64,000 nt of DNA from CAYFZO01 sp964347615 (GCA_964347615.1 CAYFZO010000006.1:31763-95762), one strand, 5' to 3'. Positions 42,476 to 54,552 are shown, numbered from the stretch's first letter. The notes: generated by a model from the letters alone, not told the origin. Numbers and translations are program-made.

Positions 42476-43009
42476 TCACGGCTCCATCGGCTGCGTCTTC
42501 GCGCAGACGTAATGCGGACTTTGATAACTCTGCGGCACGTAACACATCACGTACCGCGCCGACTGCTCGAACGGCGGAATCAGCGCCGACGTGCGCCACC
42601 GCTCGGCGAACGGCAGTTGGGTGAGTCCCGCAAGCAACACCAGCGCCAGCACGATGACGCCGCCGCGGGCGAAACCGAATACCGCACCGAGCACGCGGTC
42701 GAACCAGTTCATGAAACTGCGCCGCACCGCGCCGGAAACCGCTTTCTTGAGGAGACCGCCGACCACCAGCACCGCGACGAGCAACAGCGAGAACACCAAA
42801 CCGATCTGCAGATCGGACCCGGTCAACAGGTAGTTGCCCAATTCAAGGTCGGGCAGCCACACCTCGGGCAATTCGGAAAACTTCACCGCGACGACCAGTG
42901 CGGTCACCAGGATCGCCAACGACAGCACTTCCCTGACCAGCCCGCGGTAGACGCCGATCGATACCGACGCCGCCAATACGACGATGATTGCGATGTCGTA
43001 CGCCGTCAT
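42476..43009 (-). CDS. cvpA: CvpA family membrane protein
   Basis: A 177-residue four-helix protein with MTAYDIAIIVVLAASVSIG, YRGLVREVLSLAILV and the helix VLGAVFGFARGGVIVLA. CvpA affects colicin V export and membrane stability. I use the ATG at 43009, matching homologue N-termini; a GTG at 43021 overlaps the dedD stop and is the alternative. purF begins 34 bases downstream. Confidence 0.92.
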   Translation of the reverse strand: MTAYDIAIIVVLAASVSIGVYRGLVREVLSLAILVTALVVAVKFSELPEVWLPDLELGNYLLTGSDLQIGLVFSLLLVAVLVVGGLLKKAVSGAVRRSFMNWFDRVLGAVFGFARGGVIVLALVLLAGLTQLPFAERWRTSALIPPFEQSARYVMCYVPQSYQSPHYVCAKTQPMEP

Positions 43010-43017
43010 GCGGATTG

Positions 43018-43485
43018 TCACCGCCGGGCCAGCGAGGTCTTGAACCCGTATTCTCGTTTGATTCGCGCCGCGAGGTCTTCGGCGCCGGTCTTGTCGCCGC
43101 CCGCGTCGACTTCAACCTTGAACGCCTCGTCGCCGTCTTTGACCACCGATTTGTACGCCGCCTTGTAACCACGTGCGGACAAGCGCTTGACCAGATCCGC
43201 CGCCGCCTCGGCGTTGTCGAGTTCGGCGACCCGTACGAACCAATCACCGGCCGCGGGCGGGTCGGCGGCGTCCATCCGCCCGCGCGTAACGACCATCGCC
43301 GGGGAATGCTCGATCAACTCGGGGAAGTTCTGCTCGAACGACATGCGCGGTCGCTCGGGGACGTCGATCTCGACCCTGGACAGCTGCCGGTATCCGTCGC
43401 CGTCGAAAATAGCCGGCAGGAAGATAACGGCCAAAGACACAATCACCGTGGCGCCGAGAAGCCGTTGTTTGAGGTGCTGCTTCAT
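43018..43485 (-). CDS. dedD: SPOR-domain cell division protein (DedD-like)
   Basis: A 155-residue bitopic membrane protein: short cytoplasmic start MKQHLKQRLLGA, one helix (TVIVSLAVIFLPAIF), a periplasmic linker and a C-terminal SPOR domain (WFVRVAELDNAEAAADLV, GYKAAYKSVV). SPOR binds denuded septal glycans. The motif FLPAIFDG is typical of DedD. Expressed from the TATAAT upstream at 43517-43522. Confidence 0.92.
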   Translation of the reverse strand: MKQHLKQRLLGATVIVSLAVIFLPAIFDGDGYRQLSRVEIDVPERPRMSFEQNFPELIEHSPAMVVTRGRMDAADPPAAGDWFVRVAELDNAEAAADLVKRLSARGYKAAYKSVVKDGDEAFKVEVDAGGDKTGAEDLAARIKREYGFKTSLARR

Positions 43486-43516
43486 GTTTGCGTCATAATG
43501 CGCCGCCGCCTGCGCT

Positions 43517-43522
43517 TGAACG
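43517..43522 (-). promoter_or_regulatory. Minus-10 box of dedD-cvpA-purF
   Basis: TATAAT on the minus strand about 32 bases upstream of dedD, in the short folC-dedD gap. It would let purF be expressed apart from the trp-acc genes. The minus-35 falls inside the folC 3' end and is weak. Confidence 0.4.
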
Positions 43523-43527
43523 CGACA

Positions 43528-44790
43528 TTATAAGTCCGAATTCAAAGCTTCCGCCACCGTAATCGTCGAGCCGAATATCAACAGCCGGTCGCGCCCGGTC
43601 ATCCTCGCCAGTGCGCCGCGGCAGGCGTCGGCGACCGACGGATACTCTTCGGTGGACGCCGAAGGCACGTTTTCCCTCACTTGGTCGTGCAGCACGTCAA
43701 GCCTCAACGCGCGGCTTGCCCGGACCTCGGCGAGATGCCAGAAATCCACCAGCGGCGCGAGCTTGCCGAGGATGCCCTTGACGTCCTTGTCGGCGAACAC
43801 CGAGAACACCGCGTGGGTGCAGCCGGTCGTCGGGAGACGCAGGAGGTTGTCGGCGAGCACCGCGGCGCTGTGCGGGTTGTGGGCGATATCGAATATCAGC
43901 GTGTGGCCGTTGCCGCGCACTTGAAACCGCCCTTCCAACCTGACGTTCTCAAGGCCGGCGACAATCGCGTCGCGCCCGACCGGCAGCCGTTCACGCAGGC
44001 ATTGCAGGGTCATCAGGACGCACGAGGCGTTGCACAGCTGGACGTTGCCGAACAGCGCCGGCATCGGCAGATCGCGCATCTCGCCGCCGTCGTGCACGAA
44101 CCGCCAGGCGTCGCCGCTGTATTCGGGACGGAAATGCTCGCCGATCTGATACAGCACCGCGCCGGTGCTCCTCGCCGCATCGGCGATGGCGCGCGGCGGC
44201 GCACGGTCGCCGCAGATGACCGGCCTGCCCTCGCGCATGATGCCGGCTTTCTCCTTTGCGATGTCTTCGCGGCTCGTCCCCAGCCACTCGGTATGGTCTA
44301 TGCCGATGCTGGTGATGACGGTGACGTCCAGGTCGGCGACGTTCACCGCGTCGAGGCGCCCGCCGAGGCCGGTTTCGAGCAGGATGACGTCGAGCGGGCG
44401 ACGCCTGAAGCAATAAAACGCGGCGAGCGTGCCGAACTCGAAGAAGCTCAGGCTGACGCCGCGCCGGCGGCGGTCTATGAAGTCGAACGCCTCGCACAGT
44501 TCGCGGTCGCTGACCGCCTCGCAGTCTATGCAGACGCGCTCGTTGTAACGTCTCAAGTGCGGCGAGGTGTAAGCCCCGACCTTGTAGCCCGCGCGGTACA
44601 GCGTTTCCGCAAGCAGTGCGACGGTCGAACCTTTGCCGTTGGTGCCGGCGACGCCGATGACCGCGCGCGCGCGCGGCAGGACGTCGCAGGACTCGCCGAC
44701 CATGCGCACGCGCTCGAGTCCCAAGTCGATCGGCGTCGGGTGCAGTCTTTCCTGCCACTCCAACCAGTCCGACAACCGCCTGTAACGCAT
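43528..44790 (-). CDS. folC: Folylpolyglutamate/dihydrofolate synthase FolC
   Basis: A 420-residue Mur-ligase-fold enzyme that adds glutamate to folates. The ATP loop VIGVAGTNGKGSTVALL, SPHLRRYNER, LLETGLGGRLDAVN and FDIAHNPHSA are diagnostic. The start at 44790 (MRYRRLSDWLEW) fits homologues; an extension to 44832 is low complexity. It lies 43 bases after accD, the standard accD-folC linkage. Confidence 0.96.
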   Translation of the reverse strand: MRYRRLSDWLEWQERLHPTPIDLGLERVRMVGESCDVLPRARAVIGVAGTNGKGSTVALLAETLYRAGYKVGAYTSPHLRRYNERVCIDCEAVSDRELCEAFDFIDRRRRGVSLSFFEFGTLAAFYCFRRRPLDVILLETGLGGRLDAVNVADLDVTVITSIGIDHTEWLGTSREDIAKEKAGIMREGRPVICGDRAPPRAIADAARSTGAVLYQIGEHFRPEYSGDAWRFVHDGGEMRDLPMPALFGNVQLCNASCVLMTLQCLRERLPVGRDAIVAGLENVRLEGRFQVRGNGHTLIFDIAHNPHSAAVLADNLLRLPTTGCTHAVFSVFADKDVKGILGKLAPLVDFWHLAEVRASRALRLDVLHDQVRENVPSASTEEYPSVADACRGALARMTGRDRLLIFGSTITVAEALNSDL

Positions 44791-44833
44791 GAAACCATCC
44801 GCCGTGGCATCAACGGGGGGAGACGCCGCCACC

Positions 44834-45682
44834 TTAGCGGTGCGTCAAGATCTCCAACACGTTGGAGACGGTCGGGCGCAGCCGCGAACGCGGCACGACC
44901 ATGTCGATCAACCCGTTCTCGAGCAGAAACTCGCTGCGCTGGAACCCTTCGGGCAAGGTCTGGCGCACCGTCTGCTCGATCACGCGCGGGCCGGCGAACC
45001 CGATCAACGCACCCGGCTCGGCGATGACCACGTCGCCGAGCATCGCCAAGCTCGCGGACACGCCGCCCATGGTCGGGTCGGCCAGCACCGACACGAACGG
45101 GATGCCGCGGTCGGACAGCCGCGCAAGCAAGGCGCTGACTTTCGACATCTGAAACAAGGACACCAGCGATTCCTGCATCCGCGCCCCGCCGCTGGTCGAG
45201 AAACACACCAGCGGTACGTTGCGCGCAAGGCAATGTTCGACGCCTTCGCGGAAACGCTCGCCGACGACCGACCCCATCGAACCGCCGATGAACCCGAACT
45301 CGAACGCCGCGGCGACCAGCGGCTTGCTCGACAACCCCCCCGCCATCACCACCAGCGCGTCTTTCTCGCCGGTGGTCTTTTGCGCGGCGGCGAGACGATC
45401 CTTGTACTTGATCCGATCCTTGAACCCGAGAAAGTCGGTCGGCCTGATGTCCCCCCCCAACTCGTGACGGCTGCCCTCGTCGAGGAACATCTTGAGGCGC
45501 TTGCGCGCCGGCACGCGGAGGTGGCTGTTGCAGCGCGAGCACACGTAGAGGGTGCGCTCGAGCTCGGGCTGGTAGATGACGCCCGAACATCTGTCGCACT
45601 TCACCCACAAGCCTTCCGGAACCTTGCGCGAGGCGCGCGAGGTGCGGATGCGGGACGGCAGTAATTTCTTGTACCAACTCAT
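44834..45682 (-). CDS. accD: Acetyl-CoA carboxylase carboxyltransferase beta subunit
   Basis: A 282-residue protein with the N-terminal zinc ribbon VKCDRCSGVIY / YVCSRCNSHL, then the carboxyltransferase fold (GFIGGSMGSVVGERF, FSTSGGARMQES, SVLADPTMGGVSAS). It pairs with AccA to make malonyl-CoA for fatty acids. trpA precedes it by 7 bases, so it belongs to the trp transcript. Confidence 0.97.
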   Translation of the reverse strand: MSWYKKLLPSRIRTSRASRKVPEGLWVKCDRCSGVIYQPELERTLYVCSRCNSHLRVPARKRLKMFLDEGSRHELGGDIRPTDFLGFKDRIKYKDRLAAAQKTTGEKDALVVMAGGLSSKPLVAAAFEFGFIGGSMGSVVGERFREGVEHCLARNVPLVCFSTSGGARMQESLVSLFQMSKVSALLARLSDRGIPFVSVLADPTMGGVSASLAMLGDVVIAEPGALIGFAGPRVIEQTVRQTLPEGFQRSEFLLENGLIDMVVPRSRLRPTVSNVLEILTHR

Positions 45683-45689
45683 TCGGGAC

Positions 45690-46537
45690 TCAGTTCGCCG
45701 CGGTTTTCAGGGCCGCGCCGGCTTCGAGCGCGGCGCGCAACGGGCGCAGGAAAGAGACGACCGCCGCACGGCACGCTTCGCTTCCGGCATCGCCGTGACC
45801 GTCGCTGTATCGGGAAATCACGTCCACCAGCGCGCTGCCGACGACCACCGCGTCGGCGACCTCGGCGACGGCCGCGGCCGAAGCGGCGTCCTTGATGCCG
45901 AAGCCTACCGCAATCGGCAGCGACGTGTGCCGACGAACCAGCGCAAGACGCGCCGCAACCTCGGCGGCGTCGAAGTGACCGGCGCCGGTTACGCCCTTGA
46001 GCGAAACATAGTACACAAACCCCCGCGCGACGGCGCAGATGCGCTGCACGCGCTCCTCGGAAGTGGTCGGCGCGAGCAGGAAGATCGGCGCGACGCCGGC
46101 GTCCTCGAGCGCGTCGAGCATGCCTTCGGCCTGTGCCTCCTCCGGCGGCATGTCAACGACGATGACGCCGTCAACGCCGACTTCGGCGGCGCGCGCGGCG
46201 AACCGGGTCGGCGTCATCGCCTCGATCGGGTTGGCGTAGCCCATCAGGACCACCGGCGTCTCGGCGTCGTCGCGGCGGAACTCGGCGGCCATGTCGAGCA
46301 CGCCGGCGAGTCCGACGTCGTGCTTGAGCGCGCGTTCACACGCGGCCTGTATCACCGGCCCGTCGGCCATCGGGTCCGAGAACGGCACGCCCAGCTCGAC
46401 CACGTCGGCGCCCGCCTCGACCAGGGCGTGCATCAACGCGGCGGTGTCTTGCGGTCGCGGGTCGGCGGCGGTGATGTACGGCACCAGCGCGGCGCGCTTG
46501 GCGGCGCGCAGGCTCCGGAAACGTTCGGTGAGACGGT

Positions 46538-46541
<4 letters not shown>
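45690..46541 (-). CDS. trpA: Tryptophan synthase alpha chain
   Basis: A 283-residue TIM barrel starting with GTG that overlaps the trpB stop (GTGA). Catalytic residues appear in ADVVELGVPFSDPMADGP (Glu) and GVIVVDMPPEEA (Asp). YYVSLKGVTGA and AVGFGIKDA are phosphate-binding loops. It converts indoleglycerol phosphate to indole, channelled to TrpB. The family usually has 260-280 residues. Confidence 0.97.
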
Positions 46542-47750
<1,209 letters not shown>

Positions 47751-47764
<14 letters not shown>

Positions 47765-48452
47765 CGCCGCCTTCCCTGCGGTCTTGCCCGGGGTTTTGGT
47801 CGGGGTTTTGGTCGGCGCGCGCGTCAGCCGCGCGCACCGCGGCGACGAACTCCCGCATCAGGCGATGGTCCTTGACGCCTTTCGCCGACTCGACGCCGCT
47901 CGCGACGTCCACCGCGAGCGGATGCAGACGACGGATGCCTTCGCCGACGTTGTCGGGCGTCAGACCGCCGGCGAGAATCAACCGCAACTCGTCCGCGCGG
48001 GCCAGCGCGTTCCAGTCGAACCGCTTGCCGGTGCCGCCGACTTCTCCCGCACGGTTTGAATCGACCACGAACGCACTCGCGGTGTCGCGGTAAGCCCGTG
48101 CGTAAGAAACGGCGTCGGCGACCGAACCCATCGGCACCGCCTTGACGTACGGCAAGCCGAAAGACGCGCAGAAATCCGGGCTTTCGGAGCCGTGAAACTG
48201 GAGGTAATCCACCGCCACTTCGTCAAGCACCGCCCGCACCCGGTCACGATCCGCGTCCATGAACAGCGCGACCACCGACAAGAACGCCGGGCGCCGACGC
48301 AGCAACGCCGCCGCCGCCGCGGGTTCGAGCCGACGCGGGCTTTGCGCCTGAAACACCAAGCCGACCGCGTCCACGCCGAGAAAAGCGGCGTATTCGAGAT
48401 CCTCGCGGCGGGTCAACCCGCAAATTTTGACGCGCGTGGGGCACTTGTGCAT
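47751..48452 (-). CDS. trpF: Phosphoribosylanthranilate isomerase
   Basis: A 233-residue TIM barrel with VKICGLTRREDLEYA, DYLQFHGSESPDFC, LAGGLTPDNV and DVASGVESAKGVKD. The catalytic Cys is in KICGLT. The start at 48452 is chosen because upstream codons have no homology. The C-terminal tail (ADQNPDQNPGQD) comes from a 12-base tandem repeat (GGGTTTTGGTCG units at about 47788-47815), which overlaps the trpB start. Confidence 0.95.
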
Positions 48453-48492
48453 GAATCGTCCCGGTCCAGGTTCGCCAAAGTCCGATGCGCCC

Positions 48493-48498
48493 ATTATA
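48493..48498 (-). promoter_or_regulatory. Minus-10 box of trpF operon
   Basis: TATAAT on the minus strand in CCTATATAATGG, about 40 bases upstream of the trpF ATG. The minus-35 region is not consensus. No trp attenuator or leader peptide was seen in 48453-48699. Confidence 0.45.
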
Positions 48499-48696
48499 TA
48501 GGCAGAACCAAGCGAGCCGTTGCGCGACGCGCCCGCAGGGAACGCTCTGCGGACTGGTGTGACATCGGTCCGCCCATGAAGCGTCAAGTCGAGACACGAT
48601 ATCCGCTCGTGAATTTCCGTAAACACCCCCACAACGTCGTTCGCCGACCACCGACGTCCCCTTGGCGACGGCACCTGCCGACGGCAGCCGAATCCG

Positions 48697-48916
48697 GCGC
48701 TAAGGCGCGTCCCGTTTCAAACCGGACGGCAACCCGTAGCGTTCGTCGTATTCGGCGCCGAGCAGGTACAGGCCGCCGGCGTCGGCGGTAACGCCGCCGC
48801 GGGTGCGGTCGCGGGACGCAAGCACTTCACCCGCCCACGCCTCGGGGCGCGCGCCGACGCCGATCGCAATCAGCACGCCGGCGACGTTCCTGACCGCGTG
48901 TTGCAGAAAGGCGTCG
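48697..48916 (-). repeat. Duplicate of truA 3' end (assembly artefact or fragment)
   Basis: 220 bases that repeat the final part of truA, including the stop at 48700-48702 and the residues GLYLLGAEYDERYGLPSG then LKRDAP. It also contains the 77 bases (48789-48865) missing at the N gap in truA itself. Two alleles differing in the tail-repeat length appear to have been laid end to end. Confidence 0.8.
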
Positions 48917-48919
48917 GCG

Positions 48920-49755
48920 CTAAGGCGCGTCCTGTTTCAAACCGGACGGCAATCCGGAAGCCAAACCGGAAGTCAGCTCGGGCGGCAATCCGTAGCGTTC
49001 GTCGTATTCGGCGCCGAGCAGGTACAGGCCGCCGGCGTCGGCGGNNNNNNNNNNNNNNNNNNNNNNNNNNNNNNNNNNNNNNNNNNNNNNNNNNNNNNNN
49101 NNNNNNNNNNNNNNNNNNNNNNNNNNNNNNNNNNNNNNNNNNNNGCAATCAGCACGCCGGCGACGTTCCTGACCGCGTGTTGCAGAAAGGCGTCGGCGCA
49201 TATAGTGATTTGCACGAACTCGCCGTCGCGGCGCACGGCGACGGAAAACACGCGGCGCACCGGACTGCGTGATTGGCAACCGGCGGCGCGAAAGGCGCTG
49301 AAGTCGTGTTCGCCGACCAGGGCTTGCGCCGCGCGGTGCATCGCGGCGACGTCGAGCCGACGGTATTCCCAAGCACTCCTGTGACGGTGCAGCGCCGAGC
49401 GCGTCGGGCGGTTCAGGATGACGTAGCGATAGCAACGCCGCCGCGCGCTGAAACGCGCGTGGAAATCATCGGCGACCGGCTTGATCCAACGTACCGCGAC
49501 GTCTTCGGGCAGGTTGGCGTTGGCACCGCGCAACCATTCGATCGTCTCCCTGTGCGCGCCGGTCTCGAAATGCACGACTTGACAGAGCGCGTGCACCCCG
49601 GCGTCGGTGCGTCCCGAGCACGTGACTTCGACGGTCTCGTCGGCGACCTTCGAGAAAGCCGCCTCGACGCAGTCCTGAACGTTGCGCGCGTGCGACTGGG
49701 TCTGCCAACCGTAGAAACAAGCGCCGTCGTATTCAATCCCCGCCGCATATTTCAT
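48920..49755 (-). CDS. truA: tRNA pseudouridine synthase A, interrupted by scaffold gap
   Basis: TruA modifies positions 38-40 of tRNA anticodon stems. The N-terminal 200 residues are intact: AAGIEYDGACFYGWQ, the catalytic Asp in VTCSGRTDAGVHALC, and FRAAGCQSRSPVRRV. An N run (49045-49144) breaks the frame; replacing it with the 77 bases found at 48789-48865 restores one frame through to the tail GLPPELTSGLASG then LPSGLKQDAP and the stop at 48920. The gene is probably functional and the break an assembly artefact. It begins 6 bases after asd. Confidence 0.88.
49045..49144. other. Scaffold gap (100 N)
   Basis: Exactly 100 unknown bases inside truA. The flanking duplicate predicts a true missing length of about 77 bases. 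Confidence 0.98.
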
Positions 49756-49761
49756 GCCGGC

Positions 49762-50784
<1,023 letters not shown>

Positions 50785-50794
50785 GTTCCGCGGT

Positions 50795-51868
50795 TCAGTC
50801 TACTGAAAACCCGGCGATCAAATCACCCATCTCGGCGGTCGTAACCCGCGGCGCGGGCGAGTCGAGGTCGGGCGTGCGGGCTTGACCGAGTGCCTTTTGC
50901 ACCGCGCCCTCGACGCGGTCGGCGGCGGCGGGCTGGTCGAGCGAATGACGCAGCAGCATCGCGAGCGAGAGAATCGCGGCGACCGGGTTGGCCTTGCCGC
51001 TGCCGGCGACGTCGGGTGCCGAGCCGTGCACCGGCTCGTACAGGCCCTTGCCTTCGGCACTCAACGACGCCGAAGGCAGGATGCCGATCGAGCCGCTCAG
51101 CATCGCGGCCAGGTCCGACAACACGTCGCCGAACAGGTTGGAAGTCACGATCACGTCGAACTGCGTCGGCTTGAGTACCAGCTGCATCGCGGCATTGTCC
51201 ACGTAGAGGTGGCTCAATTCGACCTCAGGGTAGTCGGCGGCGAGCGCCGACACCACGTCCCGCCACAGCCGCGAGACCTCCAGAACGTTGGCCTTGTCCA
51301 CCGAACACACCCGTCCGTTGCGTTTTTGCGCCGCCTCGAACGCGACGCGCGCGACGCGCTCGATCTCGTCCTCGGCGTAACGCATCGTGTTGAACGCCTC
51401 GCGCTGACCGCGTTCGTTGTTGCGCTCGCCGCGCGGTTCGCCGAAGTAAATCCCACCGATCAGCTCGCGCACGATCAGCACGTCCAGCCCGGCGACGACT
51501 TCGGGTTTCAAGGACGACGCTGAAGCGAGCTCGGTGAACAGCCGCGCCGGGCGCAGGTTCGCAAACAGACCGAGCGCCTTGCGGATGCCGAGCAAACCGG
51601 CTTCGGGACGCAGCGCCCAGTCGAGCGCGTCGTAGCGCGGCCCTCCGACCGCGCCCAGCAGCACCGCGTCGCATTCGCGCGCGAGTGCCAGCGTCGCCTC
51701 GGGCAAGGGGGTTCCCTCGGCGTCGTACGCCGCACCGCCGATCAGCCCGCGGACGGTTTCAAGCGCGAGGCCGTCGCCGCGCAGGGCTTCGATCACTTTC
51801 TCGGCCTCGGCGACAACCTCGACGCCGATGCCGTCGCCCGGCAGCAGCAGGATCTTCTTGCCGGCCAC
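50795..51868 (-). CDS. leuB: 3-isopropylmalate dehydrogenase
   Basis: A 357-residue enzyme starting at the GTG at 51868, which has GAGGGG 7 bases upstream. LLLPGDGIGVEVV, VRELIGGIYFGEPRG, SVDKANVLEVSRLWRD and EPVHGSAPDVAGSGKANP are family motifs. It catalyses the third leucine step. leuD ends 11 bases upstream. Confidence 0.97.
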   Translation of the reverse strand: MAGKKILLLPGDGIGVEVVAEAEKVIEALRGDGLALETVRGLIGGAAYDAEGTPLPEATLALARECDAVLLGAVGGPRYDALDWALRPEAGLLGIRKALGLFANLRPARLFTELASASSLKPEVVAGLDVLIVRELIGGIYFGEPRGERNNERGQREAFNTMRYAEDEIERVARVAFEAAQKRNGRVCSVDKANVLEVSRLWRDVVSALAADYPEVELSHLYVDNAAMQLVLKPTQFDVIVTSNLFGDVLSDLAAMLSGSIGILPSASLSAEGKGLYEPVHGSAPDVAGSGKANPVAAILSLAMLLRHSLDQPAAADRVEGAVQKALGQARTPDLDSPAPRVTTAEMGDLIAGFSVD

Positions 51869-51879
51869 GACGACGCCCC

Positions 51880-52521
51880 TCAGGGGTCGAGGAAAAGCCA
51901 CGGCGCGCGCTCGGCGCGGCGGCGTTCGTAGTCCCGGATGCGGTCGGCGAGCTGGAGGGTCAGACCGACGTCGTCCAAGCCCTCGAGCAAGCGGCGTCTG
52001 TAGGCCGGCTCGATCTCGAACGACCAGGTCTCGCCGTCGGCGCACACGCGTTGCGTTTCGAGGTCGACGGTCGCGGCGAACCCTTCGCGCGCGGCAACGC
52101 GCTTGAACAGCTCGTCCACCGCCTCGCCCGGCAACGCCACCGGCAACAGGCCGTTCTTCAGCGCGTTGGTGTAGAAGATGTCGGCGAACCCCGGCGCGAT
52201 GACCGCGCGAAAGCCGTACTCGAGCAGCGCCCACACCGCGTGCTCACGCGAGGAGCCGCAACCGAAGTTGTCGCGCGTGAGCAGAACGGTCGCGCCGCGG
52301 TAGCGCGGGAAGTTCAAGACGAACTCGGGATTCGGGCGGCGCTTGGAATGGTCGGTACCGGGCTCGCCGGGGTCGAGGTAGCGCCAGTCGTCGAACAGGT
52401 TGGCGCCGAAACCGGTGCGTTTGACCGATTTCAGGTACTGCTTGGGAATGATCGCGTCGGTGTCCACGTTGCCGCGGTCGAGCGGCGCGACGACTCCGTG
52501 ATGGACGTGGAACGCTTCCAT
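51880..52521 (-). CDS. leuD: 3-isopropylmalate dehydratase small subunit
   Basis: A 213-residue swivel-domain subunit: NVDTDAIIPKQYLKSV at the start, DNFGCGSSREHAVWAL, and GFADIFYTNALKNGLLP. It associates with LeuC to isomerise isopropylmalate. It follows leuC by 6 bases. Confidence 0.97.
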   Translation of the reverse strand: MEAFHVHHGVVAPLDRGNVDTDAIIPKQYLKSVKRTGFGANLFDDWRYLDPGEPGTDHSKRRPNPEFVLNFPRYRGATVLLTRDNFGCGSSREHAVWALLEYGFRAVIAPGFADIFYTNALKNGLLPVALPGEAVDELFKRVAAREGFAATVDLETQRVCADGETWSFEIEPAYRRRLLEGLDDVGLTLQLADRIRDYERRRAERAPWLFLDP

Positions 52522-52527
52522 CGCCGG

Positions 52528-53946
52528 TCAAGGCCGGCCGGTCGGCGGTTCGCGCACGTCCACGAAATGCCCCGCGAGCGCGGCGGCGGCGGCCGTCACC
52601 GGGCTGACCAGGTGCGTGCGCCCGCCCTGCCCCTGGCGTCCTTCGAAGTTGCGGTTGGAGGTCGAGGCGCAACGTTCGCCGGGTTGCAAGCGGTCGTTGT
52701 TCATGCCGAGACACATCGAGCAGCCGGGCTCGCGCCACTCGAACCCTGCGGCGGTGAATATCCTGTCGATCCCTTCGTCCTCGGCTTGGCGCTTGACCAG
52801 CCCCGAGCCCGGCACGACCATCGCCTGCTTGATCGTCGGCGCGACTTTCCCACCACGCACCGCCGCCGCCGCCGCGCGCAAGTCTTCGATGCGCGCGTTG
52901 GTGCACGACCCGATGAAGACCTTGTCGAGCGGGACGTCCTGAATCGCAACGCCGGCTTCCAGATCCATGTACTCGAGCGCGCGGCGCATGTTGTCCGCCT
53001 TGACCGCGTCGGCTTCGGCGTCGGGATCAGGCACGCGGGCACCGACGTCCACGACCATCTCGGGCGAGGTTCCCCAGGTGACCTGCGGCGCAACCGCCGC
53101 GGCGTCCATCACGATCTCGCGGCTGAAACTCGCGTCGGCGTCGGAGCCGAGCCGTTCCCACTCGGCGAGCGCACGTTCCCACAACGCACCCCGCGGCGCG
53201 CCGGGGCGGCCTTCGAGATAAGCGGCGGTGACGTCGTCGAACGCGATCATGCCGGCGCGGGCACCCATCTCGATCGTCATGTTGCACAAGGTCATGCGCC
53301 CTTCCATCGTCAACCCGCGCACCGCGTCGCCGGCGTACTCGACCGCGCAGCCGGTGCCGCCGGCGGTGCCGGCGTCGCCGATGACCGCAAGCGCCAGATC
53401 CTTGGAGCAGACACCGGGTTGCAAGGCGCCGCGGAACGTGACGCGCATGTTGTCGGCCTTTCTCGTCAGCAGGCACTGCGTCGCCAAGACGTGCTCGACC
53501 TCCGAGGTGCCGATGCCCATCGCCAGGGTCGCAAACGCCCCGTGGGTCGAAGTATGCGAATCGCCGCACACCACGGTCATGCCGGGCAACGTCGCCCCCT
53601 GCTCGGGGCCGATGACGTGCACGATGCCCTGACGAGGGTCGTTGAGATCGTAGAACCTGAGCCGGTGCTCGCGGCAGTTGCGTTCAAGCGCCGCGAGCTG
53701 CTCGCGCGACACCGGGTCTTCTATGCCCCGATCGCGGGCGGTCGTCGGCACGTTGTGGTCGGGCACCGCCAAGATCGATGACTTGCGCCACAGCTGCCTG
53801 CCCGCGCGGCGCAGCCCTTCGAACGCCTGCGGCGAGGTCACTTCGTGGACCAGGTGGCGATCCACGTAAATCAGGCAATAACCGCCGTCTTCGCGGTGAA
53901 TCAGGTGGTCTTGCCACAACTTGTCGTACAGCGTCTGTGCAGGCAT
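52528..53946 (-). CDS. leuC: 3-isopropylmalate dehydratase large subunit
   Basis: A 472-residue aconitase-fold protein. VVCGDSHTSTHGAFATLA and the iron-sulfur cysteines in VFIGSCTNARIEDL and GCSMCLGMNNDRL are all present. The start at 53946 (MPAQTLYDKLW) matches homologues. It heads leuC-leuD-leuB-asd-truA; a TATAAT lies at 53992-53997. Confidence 0.97.
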   Translation of the reverse strand: MPAQTLYDKLWQDHLIHREDGGYCLIYVDRHLVHEVTSPQAFEGLRRAGRQLWRKSSILAVPDHNVPTTARDRGIEDPVSREQLAALERNCREHRLRFYDLNDPRQGIVHVIGPEQGATLPGMTVVCGDSHTSTHGAFATLAMGIGTSEVEHVLATQCLLTRKADNMRVTFRGALQPGVCSKDLALAVIGDAGTAGGTGCAVEYAGDAVRGLTMEGRMTLCNMTIEMGARAGMIAFDDVTAAYLEGRPGAPRGALWERALAEWERLGSDADASFSREIVMDAAAVAPQVTWGTSPEMVVDVGARVPDPDAEADAVKADNMRRALEYMDLEAGVAIQDVPLDKVFIGSCTNARIEDLRAAAAAVRGGKVAPTIKQAMVVPGSGLVKRQAEDEGIDRIFTAAGFEWREPGCSMCLGMNNDRLQPGERCASTSNRNFEGRQGQGGRTHLVSPVTAAAAALAGHFVDVREPPTGRP

Positions 53947-53991
53947 CGCGTCTTCCGAGAACTTTGGTCGGCGTAGCTGTGTTTTGCCGGA

Positions 53992-53997
53992 ATTATA
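53992..53997 (-). promoter_or_regulatory. Minus-10 box of leuC operon
   Basis: TATAAT on the minus strand in CCTATATAATTCC, about 46 bases before leuC. The same CTATATAAT core occurs before trpF. No leu leader peptide was recognised. Confidence 0.45.
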
Positions 53998-54552
53998 TAG
54001 GAAAGTCGGCAAGCAGGCATTGAAATAACGCGATGAAGATTCACCGGACAATCCGTTGTCGCGGTCACCCGAAGAGTGAGTCAAAGGCGAAGAGGTTGAC
54101 GGCGCAGGCGGGTACTTGCCGCTGAGCATGGAATCGGTTTGCGGAGAAGTTGCGCGGCGATTATGCCGACCGTGGTTCGTGCAATCCACGTCGCACGGGC
54201 AAGCGGAACAAGCAAGGGCCGGCAGGAACGTCGGTCGGTCAGCGACGTCGGAGGGGACGACTTGCACGAGGCGGAATCCGGAGATCCTTGAGGCGCGTCG
54301 TCGTTATCGGCGAATGACGTCTCGTCGTGACTCCGGCTGCCGGAAGACACGCAGCCCACCGGTCCCGCCGCGACGCGCGGGCGAAGTCGCTGCACCGGAA
54401 GACGCACAAGAAGTCGGTTCACGCAACGGGCTGGCCGGTGTCGTCAAGTCTCTCGTGAGACGGCACGTACGACGCAGCGTGTTCGGGAGATTTGAACGTC
54501 GGGGGTACGGCCGCGAGCGCAAAAGGGGCGTTGGATGATCCGGGCAAGGGAA
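53998..54552. other. Gene-poor stretch between leuC and thrC
   Basis: About 550 bases with no frame that resembles a protein; translations are Arg/Ser/Pro-rich low complexity on both strands. No tRNA or terminator hairpin stands out. It may include the terminator of thrC and upstream leu control, but it merges into misassembled sequence. Confidence 0.5.

Noticed and set aside
51685..53781. Plus-strand frame of about 698 codons opposite leuB-leuD-leuC
   Set aside because: Shadow frame of conserved leucine genes with no family motif.
54116..54538. 140-codon plus-strand frame between leuC and thrC
   Set aside because: Arg-rich low complexity, no ribosome site, and it lies beside misassembled repeats.
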